This document shows positions 1 through 8,977 of a DNA stretch of 64,000 nt, piece after piece; within the stretch, counting starts at the first letter, position 1, and each line of letters starts with the position of its first letter. Made by a program: the position numbers and the translations under genes. The notes under the pieces are model-generated. The model was not told where the DNA came from and made no database searches. It was given only the letters and a program-made list of their open reading frames with translations. Source of the stretch: Bradyrhizobium sp. 21 (lineage in GTDB: Bacteria > Pseudomonadota > Alphaproteobacteria > Rhizobiales > Xanthobacteraceae). Where the stretch lies: positions 223,789 to 287,788 of the forward strand of contig NZ_JADPJG010000003.1 of NCBI RefSeq assembly GCF_023073335.1, read 5' to 3'.

Positions 1-118
1 GTAGCGACAGAAAGCCTTCGGGGGTGAAGGCAACGAGACAGACCACCAGGATCGGTGCCACCATCACAATGACAAAGATGGTGTGGAAGATCAGCGCGAG
101 CGGGCCGTTCCGTCTCAT
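1..118 (-). CDS. ABC transporter permease, partial (N-terminus only)
   Basis: The ATG is at 118 and the frame runs off the left edge, so only about 39 residues are seen. They begin MRRNGPLALIF and form one long hydrophobic stretch, the first membrane segment of an inner-membrane permease. The start overlaps the stop of the upstream permease by four bases (ATGA), so the two are translationally coupled and almost certainly form a permease heterodimer of the PotB/PotC kind. Substrate cannot be read from this fragment; context with the binding protein at 2051-3085 suggests a polyamine-, opine- or amino-acid-like solute. Confidence 0.8.
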   Translation of the reverse strand, partial: MRRNGPLALIFHTIFVIVMVAPILVVCLVAFTPEGFLSL

Positions 119-990
119 CGGAAAACCTCCGCATAGCGCCGTTCGATCAGCGCGTTGCTGCCGACCACGATCAGCACGAGCGCGACCAGCAACAGCGTTG
201 CGACCGCGGCCCCCAGCGGCCAGTCCAGCGTGTTGAGAAACTCGTCATAGGCGAGCGTCGCTGCGACCTTGAGCCGGCGTCCGCCGATGATCGCAGGCGT
301 CGCAAACGCACTGGCCGAGAGCGAGAACACGATGATCGCGCCCGACAGCACGCCCGGCATGATCTGGGGCATGATGATGCGGCGGATGATGGTCACGGGC
401 CCCGCGCCGAGCGACAATGCGGCATTCTCGATCTGCGGATCGAGCCGCTGCAGCGCCGCCCACACTGACAGCACCATGAACGGCATCATCACATGCGCCA
501 GCGCGACCACCATTCCGGTCTCGGTGAACATGAAGGGAATGGGAGCGTGGATCAGACCGGCCGACATCAGCAGCTTGTTGACGAGGCCGTTGTTGCCGCC
601 GAACAGCAGCGCCCAGCCGAGCGTGCGCGCCACCACGGAGATCAGCAGCGGCCCGAGGATCACCAGCAGGAAAATACTCTTCCAGCGGCCGCTCATGCGA
701 TTGAGGATGTAGGCTTCGGGCGCACCGAGCACGGCGGTGAGCAGGGTGGTCACGATCGCGATGCGAAACGTCCGCCAGAACATCTCGGCGTAATAGGGAT
801 CAGTCGCGATCTCGCGCCAGTTCTTGAGGATGAAGACCGGCTCGATGCCCTTGTACTGGCCCCAGTCGTGGAACGACAGCATCACGGTCATTGCCAGCGG
901 GATCAGGAGCACGCCGACGAACAGCATCAGGGCAGGCGCTGTCAGCGCCCACGGAGCCCGTGCACTGCGTTGCTCGGCGGCTGTGCTCAT
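115..990 (-). CDS. ABC transporter permease (PotB-like)
   Basis: Inner-membrane permease of 291 residues, normal for the spermidine/putrescine and iron-type importer family. About six hydrophobic segments are visible. The cytoplasmic EAA-type loop that contacts the ATPase lies at about residues 189-198 (NAALSLGAGP). Its start overlaps the end of the ATPase gene by four bases (ATGA), and its own end overlaps the next permease in the same way. Transcription order is therefore binding protein, ATPase, this permease, second permease. The substrate is not determined by sequence; polyamines or related cations are typical of the family. Confidence 0.92.
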   Translation of the reverse strand: MSTAAEQRSARAPWALTAPALMLFVGVLLIPLAMTVMLSFHDWGQYKGIEPVFILKNWREIATDPYYAEMFWRTFRIAIVTTLLTAVLGAPEAYILNRMSGRWKSIFLLVILGPLLISVVARTLGWALLFGGNNGLVNKLLMSAGLIHAPIPFMFTETGMVVALAHVMMPFMVLSVWAALQRLDPQIENAALSLGAGPVTIIRRIIMPQIMPGVLSGAIIVFSLSASAFATPAIIGGRRLKVAATLAYDEFLNTLDWPLGAAVATLLLVALVLIVVGSNALIERRYAEVFR

Positions 991-2027
991 GCGGAGGCTC
1001 CCCCGCGCACACTCATGTCCTCGGGACGCCAGGCGAGACGGACCGCCTCACCTTCCACCGGCTGCCTCTCGCCGTCATTCTGGCGGATCACGATCGCCGG
1101 GCCGCATTCACTGTCGCACTGAAACAGCCAATGATTACCCTGGAAAATGCGGGTGATGATCTTTGCGCTGAGGCCCGTATTCCCAAAGCCGATTCTTTCA
1201 GGACGAACGCTCACGGTGACGGAGCCGCTGAGACCAATCGGCGCGGGCGCGCTCCAGGAGCCCGCCATTAACAGCGCAGGCGCACGCGTCCGATCGATGG
1301 TCGCGGCAAAGTCGTTGGTCTTGCCGAGAAACTGCGAGACGAAGGCCGAGGCCGGGCGCTCGTAGGTTTCCTGCGGCGTGCCGATCTGCTCGATGCGGCC
1401 CTGGCTCATCACCACGATCCGGTCGGACAGCGACATCGCCTCGTTCTGGTCGTGGGTGACTAGAATCGTGGTGGTGCCGATGGTGCGCTGGATCTGGCGC
1501 AGCTCGATCTGCATCTCCTCGCGCAGCTTGGCATCGAGATTGGACAGCGGTTCGTCGAGCAGCAACACGCTCGGCTTGATCACCAGCGCACGCGCCAGCG
1601 CAACGCGCTGCTGCTGCCCGCCGGACATGCGACGCGGATGGCGGTCCTCATAGCCGGCGAGCCCAACCATTGCGAGCGCGGCACGGACGCGCTCGGTCCG
1701 CTCCGAGCGCGCCACCTTGCGCATCTCGAGGCCAAAGGCGACGTTCTCCGCCGCCGTCATGTGCGGAAACAGCGCGTAGCTCTGGAACACGATGCCGAGC
1801 CCGCGTTTGGCCGGATGGATCGCGGTCAGGTCCTTGTCCTCCAGCCGGATCGCGCCGTGCGTCGGGTCGAGGAAGCCCGCGATCATCTGAAGGGTCGTCG
1901 TCTTGCCGCAGCCTGAGGGGCCGAGGAAGGAGACGAATTCCCCCTTCCCGACTGCGAGACTGAAGTCGTCGACCACAGTCTGCGTTCCGAACTGCTTCCC
2001 GACCCGATCGAGCTCGAGGTAGGCCAT
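987..2027 (-). CDS. ABC transporter ATP-binding protein (PotA/UgpC type)
   Basis: Cytoplasmic ATPase that drives the importer. Walker A GPSGCGKT is at residues 36-43, the signature SGGQQQR at 134-140, and Walker B VLLLDEP at 153-159. The C-terminal third is a TOBE-like regulatory region. I place the start at the ATG at 2027 (MAYLELDRVGK), giving 346 residues. An in-frame start 30 codons upstream would add a non-conserved extension reaching back into the binding-protein gene. The 3' end overlaps the permease by four bases. Confidence 0.93.
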   Translation of the reverse strand: MAYLELDRVGKQFGTQTVVDDFSLAVGKGEFVSFLGPSGCGKTTTLQMIAGFLDPTHGAIRLEDKDLTAIHPAKRGLGIVFQSYALFPHMTAAENVAFGLEMRKVARSERTERVRAALAMVGLAGYEDRHPRRMSGGQQQRVALARALVIKPSVLLLDEPLSNLDAKLREEMQIELRQIQRTIGTTTILVTHDQNEAMSLSDRIVVMSQGRIEQIGTPQETYERPASAFVSQFLGKTNDFAATIDRTRAPALLMAGSWSAPAPIGLSGSVTVSVRPERIGFGNTGLSAKIITRIFQGNHWLFQCDSECGPAIVIRQNDGERQPVEGEAVRLAWRPEDMSVRGGASA

Positions 2028-2050
2028 GGCTCTGTCTCCGGTATGGCCGA

Positions 2051-3085
2051 TCAGCGCTCGACCTCGCGATTCCAGCGCTTGGTCCACTCCTCGCGCTTCT
2101 CGTTGATGACCGTCCAATCCGGATTATAGAGCTTTGCAGCGCGCTCCCCGATCGGCGCCATCTTGCCGAGCTCCGGCGGGATCACGAGCGATTTCAGCAC
2201 CGGGCCATAGCCGTAATCCTTCAGCAACACGAGCTGGATTTTCGGTTCGAGCAGCATCTTGATGAAGCTCGATGCCAGCGGCGAGACGTTCGGCTTGGTG
2301 ATGGGACAGGCGGTCGTCAGCAGCGTGGCTGCGCCTTCCTTCGGATAGACGAAGTCAACCGGGAAGCCGGTGTTGGCAAAGCTCTGCACGCGTCCCGTGC
2401 CCCACACCGCGATCACGGCCTGACCGGACTGGAACAGCTCGGTCATCTTGCCCGGCGACGGCTCGTAGGCGAGCACGTTCGGATTGATCTGCTCCTTGAA
2501 GATCTTGAAGCCTGAATCGACGTTGGCCTCGCCGCCGCCGTTCATCTTCGACAGCATCACCAGCGCTTCGAGGCCATAGGTGTTGTTGATCGGCGGGATG
2601 ACGAGCTGTTTTGCGTATTTCGTATCCTTCAGATCGTTCCACGAGGTCGGCGGCGCCCAGCCCTTCTCCGCAAACACCTTGGTGTTGTACATCAGGCCGG
2701 TGGCGACGATGCCGATCGCGACCGCACGATCGTCCTTGAAGCGGGCGGTGTCGTAGAGATCGGCCGGCAGGCTGTCGAGCTTGCCGCAGAAGCCGAGCTG
2801 GATCGCCTGGTACATCGGGCCGTCGTCGACGATGGCGACGTCGATCTGCTGATTGCCCTTCTGCGCCTGGAGCTTTGCCAGCGTGTCGGTGGAGTTGCCG
2901 GCGACGTATTCGACCTTGACGCCGTTCTCCTTTTCGAAGGTCGGGATCACCTCGTCGCGGATGGTCTTCTCGAACGAGCCGCCATAGCCGGCGACATAAA
3001 TCGTTTTCTGCTGGGCCGAGGCGACCGACGGGGCGGCAATGAGCGCCGCGATGCTGACCGCTGTCAGAAGGCGAAGAGTCTTCAT
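2051..3085 (-). CDS. Extracellular solute-binding protein (PotD/family 1-like)
   Basis: Periplasmic binding protein of 344 residues that delivers solute to the permeases downstream. The N-terminus is a Sec signal peptide (MKTLRLLTAVSIAALIAAPS) with cleavage likely after ASA near residue 24. The mature start QQKTIYVAGYGGSFEKTIRD resembles polyamine/opine binding proteins. I use the ATG at 3085; the open frame extends further upstream but loses the signal peptide at the N-terminus. It is the first gene of the importer operon, and a LysR gene diverges from it. Ligand unknown. Confidence 0.92.
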   Translation of the reverse strand: MKTLRLLTAVSIAALIAAPSVASAQQKTIYVAGYGGSFEKTIRDEVIPTFEKENGVKVEYVAGNSTDTLAKLQAQKGNQQIDVAIVDDGPMYQAIQLGFCGKLDSLPADLYDTARFKDDRAVAIGIVATGLMYNTKVFAEKGWAPPTSWNDLKDTKYAKQLVIPPINNTYGLEALVMLSKMNGGGEANVDSGFKIFKEQINPNVLAYEPSPGKMTELFQSGQAVIAVWGTGRVQSFANTGFPVDFVYPKEGAATLLTTACPITKPNVSPLASSFIKMLLEPKIQLVLLKDYGYGPVLKSLVIPPELGKMAPIGERAAKLYNPDWTVINEKREEWTKRWNREVER

Positions 3086-3347
3086 GTGGTCCGATCTCCA
3101 TACCGGGATGAGGTGACGTGCCGACGAGTCTCGTGGCCGAAGCGACTTCCGCATTCCCTTCCGCGCAAATTCCTCTCCGACCAGGGCTCCGGCCCCCGCT
3201 CGGCGGGTTTTGGCGCGATCCGGAGGTTTGAACCCCTCCAATCTGCCGAAAAAGCGGGCTGTCTCCAGCGCTGATGAAAAAGATCGCAAACTCAAGCTTC
3301 CATCGTCCAATGAATAATGGCACCCTTTGCATGCCGAAATGTTATGA
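3086..3347. promoter_or_regulatory. Divergent promoter region between ABC operon and LysR gene
   Basis: A 262-base gap between two divergently transcribed genes, the classical position for a LysR-type operator. The part near the LysR gene (about 3290-3350) is less GC-rich than its surroundings. I could not pick out a convincing T-N11-A palindrome or -35/-10 pair by eye. Confidence 0.5.
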
Positions 3348-4259
3348 ATGGAATTTTTGATGGCGCGGATCAATTCGCGGCAGGTGGAGGCCTTCCGCGC
3401 GACGATGCTGACCGGCAGCGTCACCGAAGCGGCGGCGCTGATGACCGTGACGCAGCCGGCAGTCAGCCGGCTGCTGCGTGACTTCCAGGCGCTGCTGAAG
3501 ATGGAGCTGTTCGAACGGCGCGGCACCGGGCTGGTGCCGACCGCCGCAGCGATGGCGCTCTATACTGAAGTGGAGCGGTCCTTCGTCGGCCTCGAACGCA
3601 TCACGGCGGCAGCCGAGGAAATCCGCGGCCGCCGCACCGGCTCGTTGCGGATCGCAGCACTTCCAGCGCTGTCGAATGGCTACCTGCCGCGACTGGCCGG
3701 GCATTTTCTGAAGGAGCGGCCCAACCTCAACCTCGCCTTCTTCGGGGTGATCTCGCCGATCGTGGTCGACTGGGTGCTGAACAATCAATGCGACATCGGC
3801 TTTGCCGAGGTGCCGATCGCCCATTCCGGCCTGCCGAGCCTGCGGCTGCCGGCACTGGCGCGCGTCGCGGTGCTGCCGACCGGACATCGTTTGGCGGAGA
3901 AAGAGGTTTTGGAGCCGGGCGATTTCGAGGGCGAGACGTTCATCTCACTGTCGGCGGGATCGTCGAGCCGGCACCTCGTCGATCAGGCCTTCCATCGCAG
4001 TGACGTCCGCCGCGTGCTGCGGGTGGAGACCACGCTGTCGGAGATCATGTGCGGCATGGTGTCATCAGGGCTCGGCGTCGCGATCTGCGACCCCTTCACC
4101 GCACGGGAATTTTCCACCCGCGGCGTCATCACGCGCCGCTTCCTGCCGCGAATCGACTTCGAGTTCTCAGCCGTTTTCCCCGCGCAGCGCAGCCCCTCGC
4201 CGGTAGCGTTGGATCTCGTCGAGACCATGCGCAAGTCACTCGCTGAATTCGACGACTAG
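3348..4259 (+). CDS. LysR-family transcriptional regulator
   Basis: A 303-residue regulator. The N-terminal winged helix-turn-helix is at about residues 18-40 (SVTEAAALMTVTQPAVSRLL), followed by a two-lobed LysR effector domain. It diverges from the ABC importer at 1-3085, so it probably controls that operon in response to the solute or a breakdown product (inference). A second in-frame ATG at 3360 gives MARINSRQVEAF, the usual LysR beginning, and may be the real start. The protein resembles the other LysR of this window (13402-14328) in its N-terminal domain only. Confidence 0.93.
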   Translation: MEFLMARINSRQVEAFRATMLTGSVTEAAALMTVTQPAVSRLLRDFQALLKMELFERRGTGLVPTAAAMALYTEVERSFVGLERITAAAEEIRGRRTGSLRIAALPALSNGYLPRLAGHFLKERPNLNLAFFGVISPIVVDWVLNNQCDIGFAEVPIAHSGLPSLRLPALARVAVLPTGHRLAEKEVLEPGDFEGETFISLSAGSSSRHLVDQAFHRSDVRRVLRVETTLSEIMCGMVSSGLGVAICDPFTAREFSTRGVITRRFLPRIDFEFSAVFPAQRSPSPVALDLVETMRKSLAEFDD

Positions 4260-4306
4260 CCAAGAACGTTTTGAGTTCAATCGATCTCGCCGCGGGCTCG
4301 CTGCAA

Positions 4307-4431
4307 CCTCTCTCCCGCTTGCGGGGGAGGTCGGCGCGAAGCGCCGGGTGGGGCTCTCTCCTCATCGGGAGTGTCCTCGTATGGAGAGAACCCTCTCCCC
4401 TGCCCTCTCCCGCAAGCGGGAGAGGGAGCGC
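4307..4431. repeat. Palindromic intergenic repeat (CTCTCCCGC family)
   Basis: Two copies of an inverted-repeat core, CTCTCCCGCTTGCGGG at about 4311 and CTCTCCCGCAAGCGGGAGAG at about 4406, flank a short spacer with CTCTCC tracts. A related unit (CTCTCCCCGCAAGCGGGG) is found at 37511-37530. It lies between the 3' ends of a plus- and a minus-strand gene and could act as a bidirectional transcription stop or as an RNA-stabilising hairpin. No T-run is present. Confidence 0.65.
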
Positions 4432-4458
4432 ACCACCTTCGTGGCTCCAGGAGACCCC

Positions 4459-5832
4459 TCAGCCGTTGAACGCGGCCTGCGCCTCCGGCAGGTCCCAGAT
4501 CCTGCCGATCGCAGCATTCCCCGCTTCCGTGATCGCCGCCTCGTCAGCGCCGAGATAACGGCCGGCATCGACCAGCATGCAGCCGTCGACCATGACCTGA
4601 TCGATGTTGGCACGGTTGGCGAGCGCGATCAGCGCGCGGCGCGGATCGAACAGCGGCTGAAGATGCGGATGGGTGAGATCGACCACGGTGAGATCAGCGG
4701 TCGCCCCCGGCTCGATCCGACCGAGATCCGGGCGCTTGATGACGTCGGCAGCAACGGCCGTGTTCGCGTCGATCAGCTCGGGCGAGTTCGCGACGTCGGC
4801 GCGCGCTGAGGTGATCTTGGAGATCAGCGAGGCGGCATTGAGTTCGCCGAGCAAATCCATGTTGTAGCCGTCGGTGCCGACCACGGTGCGCACGCCGTGC
4901 TCCGCGAAGCGGCTGAAGGCCGCGGTAACGCCGGCGCGCGCGAACACACGCGGGCAGTTCAGCACGGTCATGCCGCGCGCGGCCATCAGCTTGAGATCGT
5001 CGTCGCTGCTGAACATGCAGTGCGCCGCCATGAGGTCGGGCGCCAGCAGGCCGAGCCAGTCAAGATATTCTGCCGGCGTGCGGCCGCCATAACGCTTGCC
5101 GATGATCTCGACTTCGGCACGGCTCTGCGCCATGTGCGTCGTGATGGGTACGTCGAGCTCGCGCGCCCGCACGGCGCAGGCCTTCAACAGGTCGGGACCG
5201 CAGGTGTCGGTCGCGTGCGGGCTCATCGCGAGCCCGATGCGACCGTCGCCGCGGTTGTTCCAGCGCTGATAGAGGGCATCCCATGTCGCCATGTCGGCGG
5301 TGCCGTCATCGCCTGAATAGTGGACCACGCCGTCCGGGCCGGCCTTGGCGTCGGACGTCGAGAACAGATAGGGCGCACCGTAGAAGCGGATGCCCATCTC
5401 CTCCGCCGCATTGAACATCTCGGGGATCGAGTTGCGGAACGGCTCCATCACCGTAGTGGCGCCGCCCTTCAGCAGCTGGAGGATGCCGAGCCGTGCGACG
5501 GCCATGCGTTCTTCCGCCGACAACAGGTCGGCGCCGCGCTTGGTCAGCGGCAGCAGCACCGTGTAGACGATGCTCTGGTTGTTCTTGCGGCCATTGCCGT
5601 CCTCGGTGTGGCTGCGCGCCACCGCTTCGGAGAAGCAGTGATTGTGTAGGTTGAGGAGGCCCGGCAGCACAAAGCGGCCGGGACGATCGTAGACCTCGTC
5701 GGCGCGCGGCTTGTCGCGCGTCACCGCCGCAATCTTCTTGCCTTCGACCAGGACCCAATGGTCGCGCAGCACATCCTGCGCGCCGTCTTTCCGTGACAGC
5801 ACATAGCTGCCGAAGATCGCGATGCTGCTCAT
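4459..5832 (-). CDS. Amidohydrolase, TRZ/ATZ (cytosine/guanine deaminase-like) family
   Basis: Metal-dependent hydrolase of 457 residues with a TIM-barrel core. Metal ligands are visible: HNH at 63-65, SPHATDT with His206, THMAQS with His233, AAHC with His271 and GTDGYN with Asp321. This is the subtype III amidohydrolase layout used by chlorohydrolases, guanine deaminases and related deaminases. It is the last gene of the nine-gene operon and overlaps the preceding binding-protein gene by four bases. The likely role is deamination or hydrolysis of a nitrogenous ring compound imported by the operon; the substrate is inferred from context only. Confidence 0.9.
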   Translation of the reverse strand: MSSIAIFGSYVLSRKDGAQDVLRDHWVLVEGKKIAAVTRDKPRADEVYDRPGRFVLPGLLNLHNHCFSEAVARSHTEDGNGRKNNQSIVYTVLLPLTKRGADLLSAEERMAVARLGILQLLKGGATTVMEPFRNSIPEMFNAAEEMGIRFYGAPYLFSTSDAKAGPDGVVHYSGDDGTADMATWDALYQRWNNRGDGRIGLAMSPHATDTCGPDLLKACAVRARELDVPITTHMAQSRAEVEIIGKRYGGRTPAEYLDWLGLLAPDLMAAHCMFSSDDDLKLMAARGMTVLNCPRVFARAGVTAAFSRFAEHGVRTVVGTDGYNMDLLGELNAASLISKITSARADVANSPELIDANTAVAADVIKRPDLGRIEPGATADLTVVDLTHPHLQPLFDPRRALIALANRANIDQVMVDGCMLVDAGRYLGADEAAITEAGNAAIGRIWDLPEAQAAFNG

Positions 5833-7412
5833 GCGGGGCGTACGTTCCAGAAGACGGCGGTGCCGTCGAGAATGCCGGTGATGGCTTTACGATAGGCGGT
5901 CGGTTGCTTGTACAGGCCGATCGGAATATAGGGTATTTCCTCAAACGCCACGGCCTGGATCTCGCGGCAGATGCGCTGCTGCTCGGCGAGTTGGGAGGCC
6001 GCCAGCCATTGGCTGCGCAGGCCGGCCATCTTCTCGCTCGCATACCAGCCCGCGACCTTGCCCTCGCCGCGGAGGTTGGTGTTGCCGGCCGGATTGAGCC
6101 AGTCGATGCCCTGCCAATTGCCGACCGCCGCGCTCCAGCCGCCCTGCCCGATCGGATCCTTCTTGAGCTGGCGCTGCAAGACGACAGCAAAATCGAGCCC
6201 GGCGTATTCGACGTTCATGCCGGCCTTGCGCAGGCTGTCGACGGCGATCTCGCCGAGCGGCTTCTGCGCCAGCGAGTTGGTGGGAACGAGGACCACGATC
6301 TTCTCGCCATTGTAGCCGGCGGCCTTCAGGTCGGCCTTGACCTTGGCGTAGTCGCGCGGACCTCGGAACACGTCGAGGCCGACCTCGCTTGCCATCGGCG
6401 TGCCCGGCGCGAAGAAGCCGATCGGCGACACCTGGAACGCCGGATCGGTGCCGGCGACAGCCGTCATGAACGCTGACTGATCGATCGCCCCCAGGAGCGC
6501 GCGACGGACGGCGGGATTGTCGAACGGTGGCTGGAGATGGTTGAGACGCAGCATGCAGGCATAACCTCTGGGATCGAGGATGCGCGTCTCGATGTCGCCG
6601 GCGGCCTTGATGATCGGCAACAGATCATGCGGCGTGGTCTCCTGCCAATCCTGCTCGCCGGTCTGAAGCGCTGCGACGCCAGTGCCGGCATCGGGCGTCG
6701 TGGTCCAGACCACGCGGTCGTAATGCACGATCTTCGGTCCCGCCGTCCAATCCGGCTTGCCCTCGGTGCGCGGCTGGTAGCGCTCGAATTTGGCGTAGGC
6801 GTTGCGGGCGCCCTGCACGCGTTCATCGGCGAGGTAGCGGAACGGGCCGCTGCCGATGACTTCGGTCAGCGGCTTGAACGGGTCCTGGCTTGCCAGCCGC
6901 TCCGGCATCATGAAGCAGGCGTTGATCGCGGCCTTGCCGAGCGCCTGCGGCAGCAGCGGGAACGGACGTTTGAGGCGGAAGCGGATGGTGCGGTCGTCGG
7001 CCGCCGACAGCTCGGCGGTCGCCTCCATCAGCTCGCCGCCAAAGCCGTCACGCGCGGCCCAGCGGCGGATGCTCGCGACGCAATCGCGCGCCAGCACGCG
7101 CTCGCCATCGTGCCAGAACAGGCCGTCGCGCAGGGTCAGGTCCCATTCGAGTTGGTCACCGGCGATGGCGTGACCCGACAGCATCTGCGGCGAGACCTGG
7201 AGCGACGAGCTCATGCCATAGAGCGTGTCGTAGACCATGAAGCCGTGGTTTCGCGACACCTGCGCGGTCGAATAGACGGGATCGACGAAGGCGAGGTCGA
7301 TGACGGGAATGAAGCGCAGCGTCGACTGAGATTCAGCGCGCACAATGCCCGGCAGCGAAAGCACCGGCACGGCGGCGGCTGCCTTGAGGAGCGAGCGGCG
7401 AGAGAGGGGCAT
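5829..7412 (-). CDS. ABC solute-binding protein, family 5 (peptide/opine type)
   Basis: A 527-residue binding protein of the DppA/OppA/NikA class. The N-terminus MPLSRRSLLKAAAAVPVLSL carries a twin-arginine motif followed by a hydrophobic stretch, so export by Tat is likely. The body shows the family's typical blocks: the YDTLYG region near residue 60 and a DLTLRDGLFWHDGE block. No DppB/C/D/F-type permease or ATPase lies nearby, so it must share a distant transporter or the polar-amino-acid permease of this operon; the former is more usual. It is translationally coupled to the amidohydrolase. Confidence 0.9.
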   Translation of the reverse strand: MPLSRRSLLKAAAAVPVLSLPGIVRAESQSTLRFIPVIDLAFVDPVYSTAQVSRNHGFMVYDTLYGMSSSLQVSPQMLSGHAIAGDQLEWDLTLRDGLFWHDGERVLARDCVASIRRWAARDGFGGELMEATAELSAADDRTIRFRLKRPFPLLPQALGKAAINACFMMPERLASQDPFKPLTEVIGSGPFRYLADERVQGARNAYAKFERYQPRTEGKPDWTAGPKIVHYDRVVWTTTPDAGTGVAALQTGEQDWQETTPHDLLPIIKAAGDIETRILDPRGYACMLRLNHLQPPFDNPAVRRALLGAIDQSAFMTAVAGTDPAFQVSPIGFFAPGTPMASEVGLDVFRGPRDYAKVKADLKAAGYNGEKIVVLVPTNSLAQKPLGEIAVDSLRKAGMNVEYAGLDFAVVLQRQLKKDPIGQGGWSAAVGNWQGIDWLNPAGNTNLRGEGKVAGWYASEKMAGLRSQWLAASQLAEQQRICREIQAVAFEEIPYIPIGLYKQPTAYRKAITGILDGTAVFWNVRPA

Positions 7413-7433
7413 TACGAGAGGCTCCTGAAGGAA

Positions 7434-8096
7434 TTACGTGTTCAACAAGACCGCGCCAATCGCCGCCGCGACGGCCTGCTGCGCCGGCTCAATCACGGGC
7501 ACGCCGGCCGCATCCTCGATCGCTGCACGGTGCGACGCCATGCCGGCGCAGCCCATCACCACGACATCGGCGCGGCATTGCGTGACCAGCGCGCGACCGG
7601 CTTCGATCAGGCGAGCGCGGATGTCGGCGCCTGCCGTCTCCGCCGCGCTCGCGCCGACCGACCAGCTTCCGGCGTAGCGGCTGTCGACGCCCATCAGCCG
7701 CGCCATGCGCTGCTGGCGGCGAATGCTCGACGGCGACAGCGCGATGATTCCGAAACGTTCGCCGAGCATCAGCGCGCGAAAGATGCCGCATTCGGCGATG
7801 CCCATGACAGGACGACCGCCGGCCGCCTCACGCACCGCATGCAGGCCGGGATCGCTGAAGCAGGCGAGCACGAAGGCATCCGCACCGTCACGCGACACGC
7901 GGTTGACCAGCGGCATCACGACGCTGTCGGCATCGCGCTGCGAGCTGATGCCCGGCGGTCCCTCGGCAAGGCCCACGACCTCGATCTCCGGCCCGCCAGC
8001 GATCCGCAGCGGCGCGACGGCATCGTCGATCGCCGCCGTCACCGAGACCGAGGAGTTGGGGTTGATGACAAGGATGCGGGTCATGGCATGGCTCAA
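7434..8096 (-). CDS. Asp/Glu/hydantoin racemase family protein
   Basis: Cytoplasmic cofactor-independent racemase of 220 residues. The two catalytic cysteines expected of the family are Cys79 (VLACFSDPG) and Cys183 (VVMGCAGMAS), matching the spacing in hydantoin and allantoin racemases. The beginning MTRILVINPNSS is typical. The start at 8096 overlaps the stop of the deacetylase-fold gene by four bases; an ATG four codons further in is possible. With the carbamoylase of the same operon it suggests racemisation of a 5-substituted hydantoin, allantoin or similar substrate. Confidence 0.9.
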   Translation of the reverse strand: MSHAMTRILVINPNSSVSVTAAIDDAVAPLRIAGGPEIEVVGLAEGPPGISSQRDADSVVMPLVNRVSRDGADAFVLACFSDPGLHAVREAAGGRPVMGIAECGIFRALMLGERFGIIALSPSSIRRQQRMARLMGVDSRYAGSWSVGASAAETAGADIRARLIEAGRALVTQCRADVVVMGCAGMASHRAAIEDAAGVPVIEPAQQAVAAAIGAVLLNT

Positions 8097-8977
8097 CGGC
8101 TGGCTGCCTCGTGGCGTAGGAAGTTATCCGCGATCTTCTCGCCGGTCGTGATCCACACGTCCGGGCACGATCTTGCGTAGGTCAGAAATTCGCGCAGCAG
8201 GCGCAGCCGCATCGGACGGCCGCTGCATTGCGGATGCAGCACCGTCGTCACCATCGCGCCCCAGTCCCGGGTCTCGTCGAGCTCGTCTTTCCAGATCGAG
8301 AGCACGTGTTCCTTGGGGAAGATCGAGCGCGGGCTGAAGCGCGCGGAGAGGCCATGCATCCAGTCGTCATAGCTCGCGGTAACCGGCAGCTCGATCGTGC
8401 CCGGCTTGCCGTCGGCGAGGCGGTGACGATAGGGCCTGACGTCGTCGCGGAACGAGGAGGTGTAGACGATGCCGTGGCGCACTAACGCCACGCGCAGCTC
8501 TTCGGTGAACTCGCCGTAAGGCGCGCGATAGCCCGTCGGCTTGACGCCGAGCCGGCGCTTCAGCGCCTCGAAACCGCGTTCCAGCTCCTCCTCGATCCAG
8601 GGATCGCCGGGATCGGGCAGCAGATGATGATAACCGTGATGGCCGATCTCGTGGCCGGCCTTGAGAATGGACTCGGCCATCGCGGGATGCGCGTCGACCG
8701 ACCAACCCGTGACGAAGAAGGTCGCCTTGAGATCGAGCTGGTCGAGCAGCTCGAGCAGCTTGGGCGTGCCGACGCGGGCCTCGTAGCCGCCATAGCTCAT
8801 GGTGATGAGCCGCTGGGCATGACCTGCGTCCTTGCTGGTCCACGCGCTCTCCGCGTCGACGTCGAACGACAGGAACATCGCCGAATTATACGGCTTCGGC
8901 CATGGATATTCCGGCGCGGGATCCGCGGTGTTGGCCGGAACGAGCGGGATGCTCTGGAGTGCCTTACTGTCCAGCAT
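8093..8977 (-). CDS. Polysaccharide deacetylase-fold hydrolase (PuuE/PgdA/cyclic imidase-like)
   Basis: A 294-residue NodB-homology domain protein without signal peptide, so it acts in the cytoplasm. Motif 1 is FDVDAE (Asp39, Asp41), motif 2 GHEIGHHGYHH (His113/114 and His117/118), and motif 3 RAPYGEF. Cytoplasmic members of this branch include PuuE-type allantoinase, cyclic imide hydrolase and Helicobacter PgdA, which open or act on amides rather than chitin. Sitting between a racemase and amino-acid transporter genes, and with a carbamoylase in the operon, it is the best candidate here for the ring-opening hydantoinase/allantoinase step (inference). Confidence 0.85.
   Translation of the reverse strand: MLDSKALQSIPLVPANTADPAPEYPWPKPYNSAMFLSFDVDAESAWTSKDAGHAQRLITMSYGGYEARVGTPKLLELLDQLDLKATFFVTGWSVDAHPAMAESILKAGHEIGHHGYHHLLPDPGDPWIEEELERGFEALKRRLGVKPTGYRAPYGEFTEELRVALVRHGIVYTSSFRDDVRPYRHRLADGKPGTIELPVTASYDDWMHGLSARFSPRSIFPKEHVLSIWKDELDETRDWGAMVTTVLHPQCSGRPMRLRLLREFLTYARSCPDVWITTGEKIADNFLRHEAASR

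Noticed and set aside
6537..8180. A plus-strand open frame of 547 codons opposite the family 5 binding protein and racemase
   Set aside because: No domain or ribosome-binding site; the opposite strand carries recognised genes with coupled starts.
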